64,000 nucleotides of DNA from Pyricularia pennisetigena (lineage: Eukaryota; Ascomycota; Sordariomycetes; Magnaporthales; Pyriculariaceae), in the NCBI RefSeq assembly GCF_004337985.1, contig NW_021940923.1, positions 372,001 to 436,000 of the forward strand, in the 5' to 3' direction. The notes under the pieces were generated by a model that had not been told where the DNA came from, ran no database searches, and worked only from the letters and a program-made list of their open reading frames with translations. This document shows positions 23,560 through 35,090 of this stretch, one piece after another (position 1 is the first letter of the stretch; each line of letters begins with the position of its first letter). The position numbers and the translations under genes were made by a program.

Positions 23560-24787
23560 ATGGGCGTAATATTAAAAAATACCCTGTACGATAAGGATCG
23601 CAAAGCGTGGGGACGTTTAAATACCGTTAAACATTCGTTTTGTTTAAAAGTTAAAGGGTGCGATATCCTTATTCGAAATATACCAAAAATTTCGAATTAC
23701 GCCTGTATAATAGGTAAATATAACACCGCTTTTAACATGGCCTTACAAAGGGCTACCAAAGGCTACGCAACCCCGTTGGAAATAAAATTAAATAATATAA
23801 ACCCCGAAAATTACGAGGATTATAGAATTTACACCGATTCGGAACCAGAAGAAAATACGGTAACGGAAAAGCTAAATGCCGAACAAAATACGGAAATAAC
23901 CGTAAATTTACCTGTAACGCAGAAATTTAGCGGTAAAAACCCTGAAAATCCACGTAAAATTGGGCCCCGTAAGCCCGGCACACCGCTAGGTAAGCCTTTT
24001 ATGCAGCTCAATATAAAAAGGATTATTTCCGAAAAAAAGGGGGTTTCCCACATAAGAAATCCATTGTTCAAACCTCCTTTATTATCGGATTTAAAGCAGG
24101 CCCCTGTAAAATACCTCCTTTTAGGCTTAAAACGGACTACGGACGGTTGGTTAACCCTTAAAAGAGACGGAATTACAGGTAATCGTGACGAAATCCAGGC
24201 CTAAAAAACCCTGTTATAGTATAAGCGTTTGGGGCATATAGGGTTATTATTGCTAAAAAAGACCGTTAAAATCACAAAGGGCTTACCTAATTTCGACAAA
24301 ATTAGGGCAATTACCTGTATTGCTTATATTAAAACCATTTCTATTAGGCGTACAAATAAGGTCGCACTCCCTATACCCCCTAATATTTTCGATTTTATAA
24401 AAGGTAATACAGTAACCCTTAAACCTAATCCTTACAACAAAAAACGCGTATTTTTGTTATTAATGGACCGAAAATCACGTTTTCGGTGGTCTATCCCACT
24501 AAAAAATAAAACCGGATTTACGGTTTTAATGGCTATTAAAGGCTTTTCTAGGGTTTTAAAGGCTACGTACGGGCGCTACCCCCTGAATTCTCGCTTCGAT
24601 GGGGGGTATAAAGTTAATATAAACCTTCAAAATTGGTTTATAAACAAAAATGTTAATTTTAGCATCTCGAATCCCTATAACCACGGCCAAAACGGATTAA
24701 CGGAACGGTCCGTTAGGGTTATTTTGGATAAGCTTCGGTTTACCATTATAACGGCGGGTTTACTATTATATTTATAATGTTATTTAT
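23560..24787 (+). pseudogene. Copia B pol, protease-integrase part
   Basis: The open stretch 23,560-24,204 (214 codons) covers the region between protease and integrase. 24,229-24,777 reads the integrase core: LLLMDRKSRFRWSIPLKNK, SRFDGGYKVNINLQNWF and NPYNHGQNGLTERSVRVILD, with all three acidic residues present. It is interrupted by G2 inside the motif after TAGLLLYL; the reading resumes at 32,038. Confidence 0.8.
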
Positions 24788-25230
24788 TGTTACGATCAAG
24801 GTATCGGGTAACCTGTTCTTAGGGTAAAGTACAGTGGGTTGAAGCAATTGAGCGTTTTAACTGGGTAATTGGGGTTCTCAATAACTGGGGTGAAGTTATA
24901 ATCGTTTTTAAGTAAATATTGAGGTTAATTAGAGTTTGATTGCTGCTAAGCAATCCTAAAATCGAATCTATTTACATGGTAATAAACGCGTTTTATATAA
25001 ACTATATTCCAAATGTAATTTCCTTTAATTTGTTTGATTTGTAATTCCCAATCGAGGTTTTACAGATTATTGAGATTATTTTTTTTGGCGATTACGTGGT
25101 ATTACGTAATTTCCTCCCTTACGTTATTTTATTTCCTATCGGTCGGTGTTTTTTTAAATTAAGTGTTGTTAGGAAGGGTGTAACCCCGCTTAACCTTACT
25201 GGTATTGGCCTAATTTATTTGGTTATAATA
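24788..25230 (-). repeat. 3' LTR of G2
   Basis: 443 bp, the same length as the partner. The plus-strand start is TGTTACGATCAAGG and the decayed end is GGTTATAATA (TCGTAACA in the partner). More heavily C-to-T changed than the 5' LTR. Confidence 0.85.
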
Positions 25231-25607
25231 TTAGGTTTCCTTTTTTTTAACCAAATCCCTTTGGCTTTTAAATAGTTTGTATTCCCCTAATCCTTGTTTT
25301 TGTTTCCATGTTTTTTTTTTGTTAACTTTTTTGCGCCATATTTAATCGCGTAACCAAATTAAAATTTGGTCGTTCGTCGATAAAACGTCGCCACGCTTTT
25401 TTTGTTTCCTTCCTTCCTTTTTTTATAAATATGCCTTTTTGTTTTTATTGTAAATTTCGCGGTATAATGCGTTACGCAATATTACCGCAAAACTCCTTTC
25501 GTTGTATCGAATATTTCCGTGTTAACCGTTTTGGTTGCGACGTATTGGGTATTTCGAATACCCAATTGCGTAATATTGGTCGGTAATATTTTAAATTTAA
25601 TGCTAAA

Positions 25608-26114
25608 ATGGAGGTTTTGGAAAAAGATATTTTGGTAAAACAATAAAGGATTTAAAAAAAGCAATTAAAGTTTTTCCGTTTGCGAAAACAAAAAAAATTA
25701 TGGTTTAAAAAAATAATGCGAATTGTATTTCGCGGGATTAACGATTTGGAGGAATTGGATTGGGTGGAGCGTGAGGAGGTAAAGCAGGAGGAGCGGCGGC
25801 GATCGTCCGAAATTCTTTTTAAAATATTATTCGAATCGCTTTTTCCGGATTCCAATTTTGTTTGGGATTCGACCTTCCCGATGGGTTTTTTAAATTTTTT
25901 TTTGTTGGATGAAATGAATGTTTTTACGCAGTATTTGGTCGGTAAATTGCTTTTGTCCGTATGTTTTGGTTTGTTAATATATGCTAATTGTTTTTTTGTA
26001 AATTCGTTTAATAGTATAGTTTCGAGTTTTGGTCGATTTTTAGTTTTTGGGAATGGTAGGTGGTGCTTTTTTAGGTCGTCCTTTTTTTTTTGGCTAATTT
26101 GCTCGCAAATTTAA
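25608..26114 (+). pseudogene. Antisense ORF in G2, best preserved copy
   Basis: An ATG at 25,608 opens, opposite to G2's coding strand, a reading MEVLEKDILVKQ-stop-RI-stop-KKQLKFFRLRKQKK. Both stops are TAA, as produced from CAA. It then runs unbroken from 25,680 for 144 codons: MRIVFRGINDLEELDWVERE, EVKQEERRRSSEILFK, FPDSNFVWDSTFPMGFLN and FLLDEMNVFTQYLVGKLL. The charged heptad-like first half predicts a coiled coil. The 3' end runs into the antisense of the chromodomain. The function is unknown, and whether it is translated cannot be told from sequence. Confidence 0.4.
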
Positions 26115-28072
26115 TTCCTGGTAATATTAACGGAGTGGTTTTTGGCAATTTTGGAAGTGGTTAAGGGGTTTCCAAATCTTTTTTTCGTGTCCGTAATTTT
26201 CCTATTTAATAAAGTATTTTGTTTTACCGTGGTTGCGTTTATGGTCCAGTATTTGTTCGACGTCGTATGTTTTTTTTGCGTCGATTTCGATTATTTTTTG
26301 TATATTGGTACCGGGTGGTGCTGGTTTTAATAGTAATACGTGGAACTTTAGGTGGATTTTTATAATTCCTGGTAATAATAATTTATAATTGGTTTCGTTA
26401 ATTTTTTTGTCGATTTTAAAAGGTTTAACTTTTTTATAATTAAATTTGCTATTTGGTCGTTATGTTTTAATATTGCGTCGAATAAGGTAAACGCTATTTC
26501 TTTCCTGGAAAAATGGTCCTTTTATCCGATATTGGTTAGCGTATTTGGTTATTTTTTTTCGTACGAATTCCAATTCCTGTTGGAGTTTTTGGTGGAGTTT
26601 TTATAATTCGTTTGCTTGTTTATCGGTTCGTGGGGCCGTAATCGTGGTTTTTGGTTTTCCATATACCGTAGGGTTAAATCCGTAATTGGTATAAAACGGG
26701 GTTATTTTGGTATTTTTATTTTTTAAGCTATTATATGCGAATTATGCTGTGGGTAATAACCGTACCCAATTATCCTGTTTATAGTTTATATAACATTTTA
26801 AATATTGTTTTAATATTTGGTTTATTCGTTTTGTTTGTCCATTTATTTGTGGGTGGAATGTTGTAAATAATTTATGGTCGGTTCCTAACTGTTTTATTAA
26901 AAATTTCCAAAATTTTAATGTAAAAAGTTTATTTTTGTCCGTAATAATGTTTTTTGGAAATCCGTGGTTTTTAACAATTATTTGTAGGAATATATAAGCG
27001 ATTTTTTCGGCGTTGCTACTTTCTTTATAAAATAGGAAGTAGGCGTATTTAATAAATTTGTTTATTATAATTAATATGCTATTATATTTAATTTTAATAA
27101 ATGGTTTTTCGGAAAGTGGTAATTTGACGATAAAATTTATTGTAATGGTTTGCCAGGCTTTATTAAGGGCTGGTAAAGGCTGTAAAAACCCGTAAAATTT
27201 GTGTTTGGCGGATTTGTTTTTTGCGCAAAATTCGCAGTTTTTAATGGTTTTTCGTACTTTTTATCGTGTTCCTTTGAAATTGTAATGCTGTTTTAACCGT
27301 TTCCATGTTTTGGAAATCCTTTAATGTCCGTAAACTTTGTTTTCGTGGATTTTCCGTATTTTTTTTGGTGTAATTACCGTATTGGTCGTTATAAAATTTC
27401 GGTAAATTGGTAAAAAGTTTCCGTTGTCGTTTACCGTAAAAACTTTCCGTATTTTTTCGGGTATTATATTTTTATGGTTTGGTTTTTTGCTGAAAACGTC
27501 GGCCCTGCTATTTTTTATTTGTTTTCGGTAAATAATTTTGAAATGGAATTTTAATAGGAATTTTGCCCATTTAATTTATCGTTTATTTAATATTTTGCTG
27601 GTGGTAAAATGGGTTAGGTTTTTATAGTCCGTATAAATTAATATTTCGTATTTAATTCCGGATAATTGTGGTTTCTGTTTTTCAAATGTTCGGATAATAG
27701 TTATAAGTTTTTTATCGTGGATTTGGTAATTAAATTCTGGTCCATATAATTTTTGTAAAAAAAAGGCGCAAAAATGCAAACGTTTTTTTTCGTTTCGTTG
27801 GTTAAATTGTCCTCCGATTGCGTAGTCGGATACGTCGGTTTCGATTTCGAAAAATTTCGTTAGGTCTAATATTTTAAGGATCGGTTTTTATATTATTGCA
27901 TTTCGTAGCTGTTCGAAAGTTTGCTGTATTTGTTCCGTCCATTGGAATTTTAGCTTTTTTTGGTTATGTTGGTTAATGGGGTGGCGATCGCGCCGTAACC
28001 TTTAATAAATTTTTTGTAAAAATTCACGAATCCAAGGAATGCCCGAACGTTTTTTACGTTTTGTGGTTGGGG

Positions 28073-28640
28073 CTATTCCTTTATTGCTTGGATTTTTGAT
28101 TTTTCCATCCTAATTTCTCCAGGGGCGATAATATATTTTAGGAAATTAATTTGTTTGCTGTAAAAAATGCATTTTTCGGGTTTAATTAAAAGTTTAACGT
28201 TTTGTAGTTTTTGTAAAACTGTGTGGACGTGTTTTTTATATTTTTTTAACGTTTTGGAAAAAATAAGGATATCGTCCAGGTAAATAACGATAAAAATGTT
28301 TAAACATTCCTTAAGGACGTGGTTAATTATGGTTTGAAAAATTGCGGGGGCGTTGGTAAAACCGAAAAGTATTACCAAGTATTCGTAATATTTTCGTTTA
28401 ATGCGAAATGCTGTTTTCCATTCCTCGCTTTCTTTTATACGGATTAAATTATATATTTTTTTAAAATTTAATATCGTAAACCATTGTATTTGGTAAAACA
28501 TATTTCGAAATTTTCCTATTAATAGGAGCGGGTAGCAATTTTTTATTATAATATCGTTTCATTGTCGGTAATCCACGTATAGTCGTAATTTTCCGTTTTT
28601 TTTTGGTACGAAAAGGATTAGGTATTTTGTTGGTAATGTC
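28073..28640 (-). pseudogene. G2 reverse transcriptase remnant
   Basis: The open stretch 28,501-28,073 reads YLVILFGFTNAPAIFQTIIN, LNIFIVIYLDDILIFSKTLK, then KPEKCIFYSKQINFLKYIIA. The catalytic YLDD is intact. Upstream RT blocks (28,640-28,510) carry stops. This is the best preserved RT among the degraded chromoviruses here. Confidence 0.8.
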
Positions 28641-30499
28641 GATGGTTTAATATAACTTTTTTTAAGGTTTTCCGCGAAATATTCGTTTAAAATTTCCATT
28701 TGTGTCGGATTTAGACCGTATATTTTGTGGAATTTTGGTTGGGTTCCTTTTTTTAATGGTATTTCGTGGTCGAACGGACTGTGTTTAGGTAATTTTGTTT
28801 CGAATTTTTAGTTAAATAATCGTGTATAATTTTGGTATTTTTCTGGGATTTTGCCGTTTTTAGTCTGTTTTTTCGTGGTTTATATTGTGTAATTGGATCG
28901 GTTTTAGCCTGTAAATAGTCGCTTTTTTTCCGATATTGGTTCCGGGGTTGGTCGTTTTTCCTATAAATACGCCATTTGTTTTATTTGGTTTTTCCGTGCC
29001 TTATATTTCCTGTATAAACCCTATTGTATTGGAGGTCGTTTAATAATTAGGTGCTTTTCCCATTAAATTTGGCCTGTAATCCAATTTATCCGGGGGTTAT
29101 TCCTTTTAAACCAAGGAATTCCTAAAATCATATTTTTGTTCCCTATTTCCGTAATATCCAAAATAATTTATTCCTTTCGTTTATAATTTTCCATCCAAAG
29201 GTGTACGGTTTTTATTTCGATGGTACCGTTCCCGTATAAAATTGCCTTTTTTTTACGGTTTATAATCGATATGGTTTTTTTTTTTATTACTAAAATATTC
29301 GTCGTTTTTTCACGATTTTTGGAAAAATGTAGTTATTTTATGCTCCGCTATTAAAAAAACGCTCGTATAGGTTTTCCATTAAATCGTATATTTAGGAATA
29401 TGTATTCGTGTACTGCTTTCGTGGTTTGCGTGGCGTTTAGGGTTTTTTGTTCCGTTTTTATTGCTACCGTTTGGTGCTTTGTACCGTTTGGTTATCCTAG
29501 TTTTTTGGTTTACTGGATTCGCGTCGTGGGTTTTTATTTTTCTTGTTTCGGGGCGTATGGTTGTTTTTAACGTTAATTTTATTAAATCGGTACCCTGTTG
29601 GTGCAAGCGTTTTTCGTGCGTTTGTGGGTATTTCGTTGTTTTTAACGTTGGGGTTCCACATAATTTTGGTTATAGGTGCGGGTCCTGGTTATCGTGATTT
29701 CGTTTCGTATTATGCCTGTGTTTTGGTTAATATATATATTTTGCAAATATTTCGGGTATATTCGTATTATGGGAATTGTTTTTAATTGTAGTATATTATG
29801 GGGTAGTCGTTTTAAAGGGTGAAAATTACCGCTGGTTCGGTGTTAAGTTTTATTTTAATTTCCCAATTGGGTAATTTAATGGTGGTGTATATTTTGTGGA
29901 TACTTATTGTTTTGCGTCGTCGTGGGAAGAAATCGTGGATTATTTTTCTGTTAAAATACAGTCCGCAATTATTTCGAAAATATTTTGCCCAAAAGATTTT
30001 TATATGTTTGGGATATTTAATATTTAAAATTGGGTGGTTTCCGAAAATTGGATCGATTAATTTTATGGGGTTTTATATTTATATTCGAAATAGTATTCCG
30101 GGAAATTGCACTAATTGGTCGTTTCGGTATAAATCGATAAATTTTTTTTTATATATATAGGGGTTATTTTGCTTTGCTGCATTGTATGGGTTTGAAAATA
30201 TAGTTTTTTTTTCGCTAAATTCGTTTTTTAACTCGTTATTAAATTCGTCCGTTGGGGTTTGTTGGATTATCCGGATGCGGTAGGTTTGTCCCAATGGTTT
30301 TGGTTCTAATTTTTTTAAAGTATTTAATTCCGTAGGTTTGGGTAATTTGGCGTTTTACCTGCGTAATTGTGCCGGTGGTTTGGTTTTAATGGGTATACGG
30401 TTTCCTATTATTAAGGTCCGAATGTTTTTAAATTTTTGTGGGTATTATCCTGCGTTTATTTTTGCGTTATTATAAATTATACAATTATCGTCGTAGCAT

Positions 30500-31350
30500 A
30501 TGGTCCAGTTTTTTAAGCTGTATTAATCCGGTGGTGTTTATTGGTGGGTGGTGGTGTTTAATTTTCGTGGTTTTTTGGAATCGGGGTGTAAATTCGGAGT
30601 GTTTTGGGGATAAAATTTGGTTATATGTTTTGGTTTTTCGTATTTAAAACATTTGCCACTTTTAGGGTTTTTGCGAGGTTTTTTATATTAGGTCGCGTTA
30701 AAATCCATAAATCCGTTATATATTCCGTAGGAAATATTATATTAGCGAGGCGGTTTAGGGTATTGGTATTTGCGTCCCGTATTAGTTTGTCGCAAAATTA
30801 GCCCCTATACGCTGCGTTTTTCGCGTCGTTCCAATTTCCGTTCGTAAAATCGGTTATCGATTTTAATTACTAGTTTTACGTATTCGGTTAGGGTGTCGGG
30901 TCGTTTTTTTTTAACAAATTCGTTTTTAACTTTTTTTTTAAATCCTGTATAAAAACGTGCTATTAGGGTTTCGGGGCCTTATGGTAGTTTGGCGGTAATT
31001 TGTCGAAATTTACTGGTATATTTGGATACCGATTTGGTTTGGGTAAGGCGTACCAGTTTACGTTTAATTATGCGTTCCTCGTTTAAATTGCCGAATGTTC
31101 CCTTAAAGCATTTTTCGAAATTTTCGTAATCGTCGAAAATGCGGTTAGTTTCAATTTTACGGTTTTTTTTTTATCGTAGTTTAAATAATTTCGTAGGATT
31201 GGTTCGAACCAGGTAAGCGTATTACCTTTTAATAGCGAAATTACGTAAATAATTTTTTTTGCGTTATTATCGAAATTATCCTCGTTAAAATAAAAATAGG
31301 CCCGGGTTCCCGTAAGGAATCCCTGCAGGGTATTTGGGGTGTTATTATAG
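30500..31350 (-). pseudogene. G2 gag remnant
   Basis: The minus strand carries the same Gag core as G1 (8,790-9,700), with the same order of blocks around 31,330-30,900 and a decayed zinc knuckle near 30,650. There are many stops and no long frame. Confidence 0.6.
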
Positions 31351-31589
31351 GGTAATGGTAAAAGGTATTTAATATAATTTTTATTGGTTCGATTAATTTA
31401 TTCGGTTATTCGTTCCTGGAATTGTCGATTTTTTGTTTAAAACGTCGCGACCATTTGACGCAAGGCGTTAACGTTGGCCGGAGCGTTAATAGTAAAGGGG
31501 GTTTAAAGGGTGGTTTTATTGGAAAATATTATTTCGGCGATACTGTTCGGTATATTTTAAGGTAAAATATTAAACAGGAGCAATTAAAA

Positions 31590-32032
31590 TGTTACGATTA
31601 AGGTATCGGGTAACCTGTTTTTAGGGTAAAATATAGTGGGTTGAAGCAATTGAGCGTTTTAACTGGGTAATTGGGGTTTTTAATAATTGGGGTGAAATTA
31701 TGATCGTTTTTAAATAAATATTGAGGTTAATTAAAGTTTAATTGCTGTTAAGCAATCCTAGAATCGAATTTATTTATATGGTAATAAACGCGTTTTATAT
31801 AAACTATGTTCCAAATGTGATTTCCTTTGATTTGTTTGATTTGTAATTCCCAATCGAGGTTTTACAGATTATTGAAATTACTTTTTTTGGCGATTACGTG
31901 GTGTTACGTAATTTCCTCCCTTACGTAATTTTGTTTCCTGTCGGTCGGTGTTTTCTCAGGTCGAGTGTTGTCAGGAGGGGTGTGACCCCGCCTGACCTCA
32001 CTGGTACTGGCCCAACTTGTCTGGTCGTAACA
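31590..32032 (-). repeat. 5' LTR of G2
   Basis: 443 bp, plus-strand TGTTACGATTAAGG to GTCTGGTCGTAACA. The inner side is followed (element strand) by TTTTAATTGCTCCTG, which is complementary over ten bases to AGCAATTAAA inside the LTR, again suggesting self-priming. Confidence 0.85.
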
Positions 32033-32037
32033 TTTAT

Positions 32038-34160
32038 TACCTGCCGTTGTTAATTTAATTAACCGTATAGCGGTAATTAATAGGGATTTAACACTTTACG
32101 AGGAATTTTATTCCGAATTCCAACCTGGATTACCGCACAAACCCAGTTTAGGGTATTTTCGGCTTATTAATATTATATACCAGGTTATTATACCGCTGGA
32201 AAAACGCCAAAAATCTAATAAATTGGCTCCCCGCACCGAAACGGTGAAACTTTTAACCCATTTATCAAATTTTACAGCGTTAGTTTTCGCACCCGCTAAA
32301 CGGGCCGTATACAAAACCTTTACCGTAAAAATTATAAAGGGTATAACCGCTGAAAATTTGGCTATTCAGGGGAAACGTTACAAATTTCAAAAGGGGAAAA
32401 TACAAATTTAAAGGGGGACTTTAATTTTAAACCTAAAAACGAAATCAACAACGTTCCAGCGGCTAATTATCCTTTAAAAAACCCTAGAAATATAGGGCAT
32501 TTACCACCGGTTACAGGGCAGTTACCACCCGTTACAGGGCATTTAAACCCTGAAAATACAGTACCCGCCAGGTTTGTATAACCTACCGTTCGCCCCCCAA
32601 AACCTATAACGGTAACGGTATTTAATCCAATACCTAAAACAACGGAAGTTCCGGTGTTTTCAGCACTTAAAATACAAGATATGGAATTAAATTCGCAGTT
32701 CGAAAACCCAAATTTGATAAATATAAATTACGTGCATTATTTTTGTTTTTAAGCCAAAAAGAAAATAAAGAAAAAGCCCACTAAAAATGCGAACCAAATA
32801 ATTACCAACAGGCCTTAAATAACCTTGAAAATGCTAAATCATTAACTGTTTTAACGTTTAAATTCGACCAAATCGTTATTACAAAAACCTTCCGTTTTAT
32901 CCCAAAAATTAAAATGCCTACAGGCCTTAAACTCGTTTTTACCCGGCCGGTATTTAAATTAAAAAAGGATAAAAATAATAAACCTATAAAATATAAAACT
33001 AGGTTTGTTATTAGGGGTTTTTTACAAGTCAAAGGCCCAAATTATATTGAAACTTTTGCTTACTTTAATATACCACCTACCTGGCGTATATTATTAGCTA
33101 TAGCTAATACACAAAATTTGGAAATAAAACAAATCGATTTTATTGGTGCGTTTTTAAATAGTAACTTTACCGACGTAAATATATATTTGCAGATTCCAAA
33201 CAATTTTAACGAATGGGCCAAATTTTGTAGCTTTACCACCGCTAAAATTTTGAGTGGCAATGGGCTATAATCCGAAAAAATGCAGGTTATATAATTAGAA
33301 AAAGCGCTATACGGTTTGAAATAGGGTCCAAAAAAATGGTAAAACAAAGTTAAAGCCTTGTTTTTTAAAAAAGGTTTTAAACCGTTAATCTTTAATCCCG
33401 CTGGTTTTTTAATATTAAATCCAAATGATCTATCGTTATTTTTGTAAGCGAGTACCTGCTAATAGGTGCTAAACTGCAATATATTTAGGATTCAAAAGCC
33501 CGTTTTAATAAAATATACCCGTTGGAAAATAGGGGCCTTGCAGTTTATTTTTTAAGCGTTTAAATTATCAGGGATAAACTTAAACGCCTATTTTGGCTTT
33601 ATCAAAATTGGTATATAAAGCAAATGATAACAACGGTTGAATTAGTTCCTTATAAACCTATATTTACCCCCTTACAACGTGGTATGCTAAGATATAGCGG
33701 GGTAAAGCCGTAAATGCGCTAAAAATTAAATTATTACAGCGTATTATCGGCACCCTAATATATTTAATACTATTAACGCGCCCGGATATCGGTTTTACGG
33801 TTCAGTGGCTTTCACTTTTTTTAGCAAAAGCTACTACAATCCACTTAACGGCAGGTAAAAATTTATTACGTTATTTAACGGGTATTAAATCCTTATTTAT
33901 TTCTTATGGAAATAAAGTATTTAAAACCGAATTACCACCCAATTTTTTAATAGGGGGTTTTAAAACCCTGAGATTATTGGGTTTTAGTGATAGCGATTTT
34001 GCCGGGGTTAAGGAAAATTCAAAATCCATTTACGGATATTTGTTTACCCTATTTGGGGGCCTTATAACGTGGAAGTGCAAAAAGGTTAATGTTATAATTT
34101 TAAACATTCCAAAAGCCAGAACCGATGCTTCAGCGGAAGCCTTGCGTAAAGCACAGTAGT
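32038..34160 (+). pseudogene. Copia B pol, integrase end to RNase H
   Basis: Reading resumes after G2 with the integrase tail (APRTETVKLLTHLSNFTALV at 32,223-32,290). It then crosses the Pro-rich heptapeptide linker (32,490-32,560) and enters RT: FKLKKDKNNKPIKYKTRFVI, RILLAIANTQNLEIKQIDFI, GAFLNSNFTDVNIYLQIP (32,914-33,270). RNase H is at 33,960-34,160 (LLGFSDSDFAGVKENSKSIY, GYLFTLFGGLITWKCKK), better preserved than in copia A. Several stops. Confidence 0.8.
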
Positions 34161-34515
34161 TTAAAAGCCTATTTATAAAATTTGGACTACCTGAAAGAGG
34201 CCCTATTGCAATATTTGGAAATAATACAGGTTTTATAATTAGCGCATTCAACCCTAGCCACCACCAGCGTACTAAATATAAGTTATTAAAATTTCATTAC
34301 GTATGGGAATTAGTTACAAAAGAATAAATAGCCTTCGAATACCTGGAATCCAAACAGATGCCCGCTTATAGCCTAACACAACCTTTAACGCTTCCGATTT
34401 ACAAAAATTTTAAAATTTATAAGGTTTAAACCCCTAAAAGCTTAATTTTTATTTACTCAATTTTAAGGCATTATTTAATTGATTCGTTAATCAATTACCT
34501 ACCACACTTCCTTCT

Positions 34516-35090
34516 GTTAATTATATGCGTTATCTAGCATGTAATGGGTCCACTTTTATTTGTATATAAGCCACATTAAATAGTGCCGAAATGGGGCTGT
34601 TGGGGCTGTCGGATTTTCTATTATATTTTGTGTGTGTGTTGCAGGAGTTGCGATTCAAAATCTCAGCGAGTGGGGTTTCACCCTGTGCCGGGTTTAACAC
34701 CCACCCTGCACCTACGAGTCAGCTACCCTGTACCGGGTTGAAATTTTCACCAAATTAGCAAATCAGTGCGAACCCAAAGATGGTTTATATGGAAATGAGG
34801 GTGTTTTTTCAACAACGCATACAAAATAATTTTTCGGAAAATCGTGTGCGGCACCGGAACCCTTTGCGGGGTGCGGACCCCCATCTCGATGTCGGAAAGT
34901 ATATAAGGGAGACAAAGCTAAGTCTCCCCAACCAATAAATCAAATTTATCAATCCCAAAATTAGTGAAGCACTTTAGTGAACAATTTAATGTATTTAAGC
35001 CCTGTAATTACAGGCTTTTACAATATAATTAGTACCACGCCGCACCTAGGCTAATGCCTAAATCCCTGTTAGCAACCCATATTGCTAATA
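34516..35090 (+). repeat. 3' LTR of copia B
   Basis: 575 bp, TGTTAATTATATGCG to CCATATTGCTAATA (RIP-changed TTAACA). Slightly longer than the 5' LTR through small indels. It abuts chromovirus G3 sequence at 35,091. Confidence 0.8.

Larger units (their letters stand above)
24788..32032 (-). mobile_element. Chromovirus G2 (Ty3/gypsy), RIP-degraded, full length
   Basis: This is 7,245 bp on the minus strand, with two 443-bp LTRs (31,590-32,032 is 5'; 24,788-25,230 is 3') flanked by the perfect duplication TTTAT (24,783-24,787 and 32,033-32,037). Minus-strand domains are Gag (about 31,350-30,500), protease (about 29,400), RT (28,640-28,073, with YQIQWFTILNFKKIYNLIRI and IVIYLDDILIFSKTL), RNase H (27,850-27,576), integrase (27,250-26,700) and chromodomain (about 26,330-26,100). 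It has multiple stops. It belongs to the same family as G1, G3 and G4. Confidence 0.9.
20646..35090 (+). mobile_element. Copia element B (Ty1/copia), RIP-degraded, split by chromovirus G2
   Basis: This is a plus-strand copia element of the same family as copia A: LTR (20,646-21,199), gag (from ATG 21,975), protease (about 23,310-23,450), integrase (24,229-24,787 continued at 32,038-32,411), RT (32,914-33,560), RNase H (to about 34,160) and LTR (34,516-35,090). Without G2 and one TTTAT copy it is about 7.2 kb. Stops occur in every domain. No polypurine tract lies before the 3' LTR and the about 480-bp segment present in copia A is absent. The two flanks share no target duplication. Confidence 0.85.
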
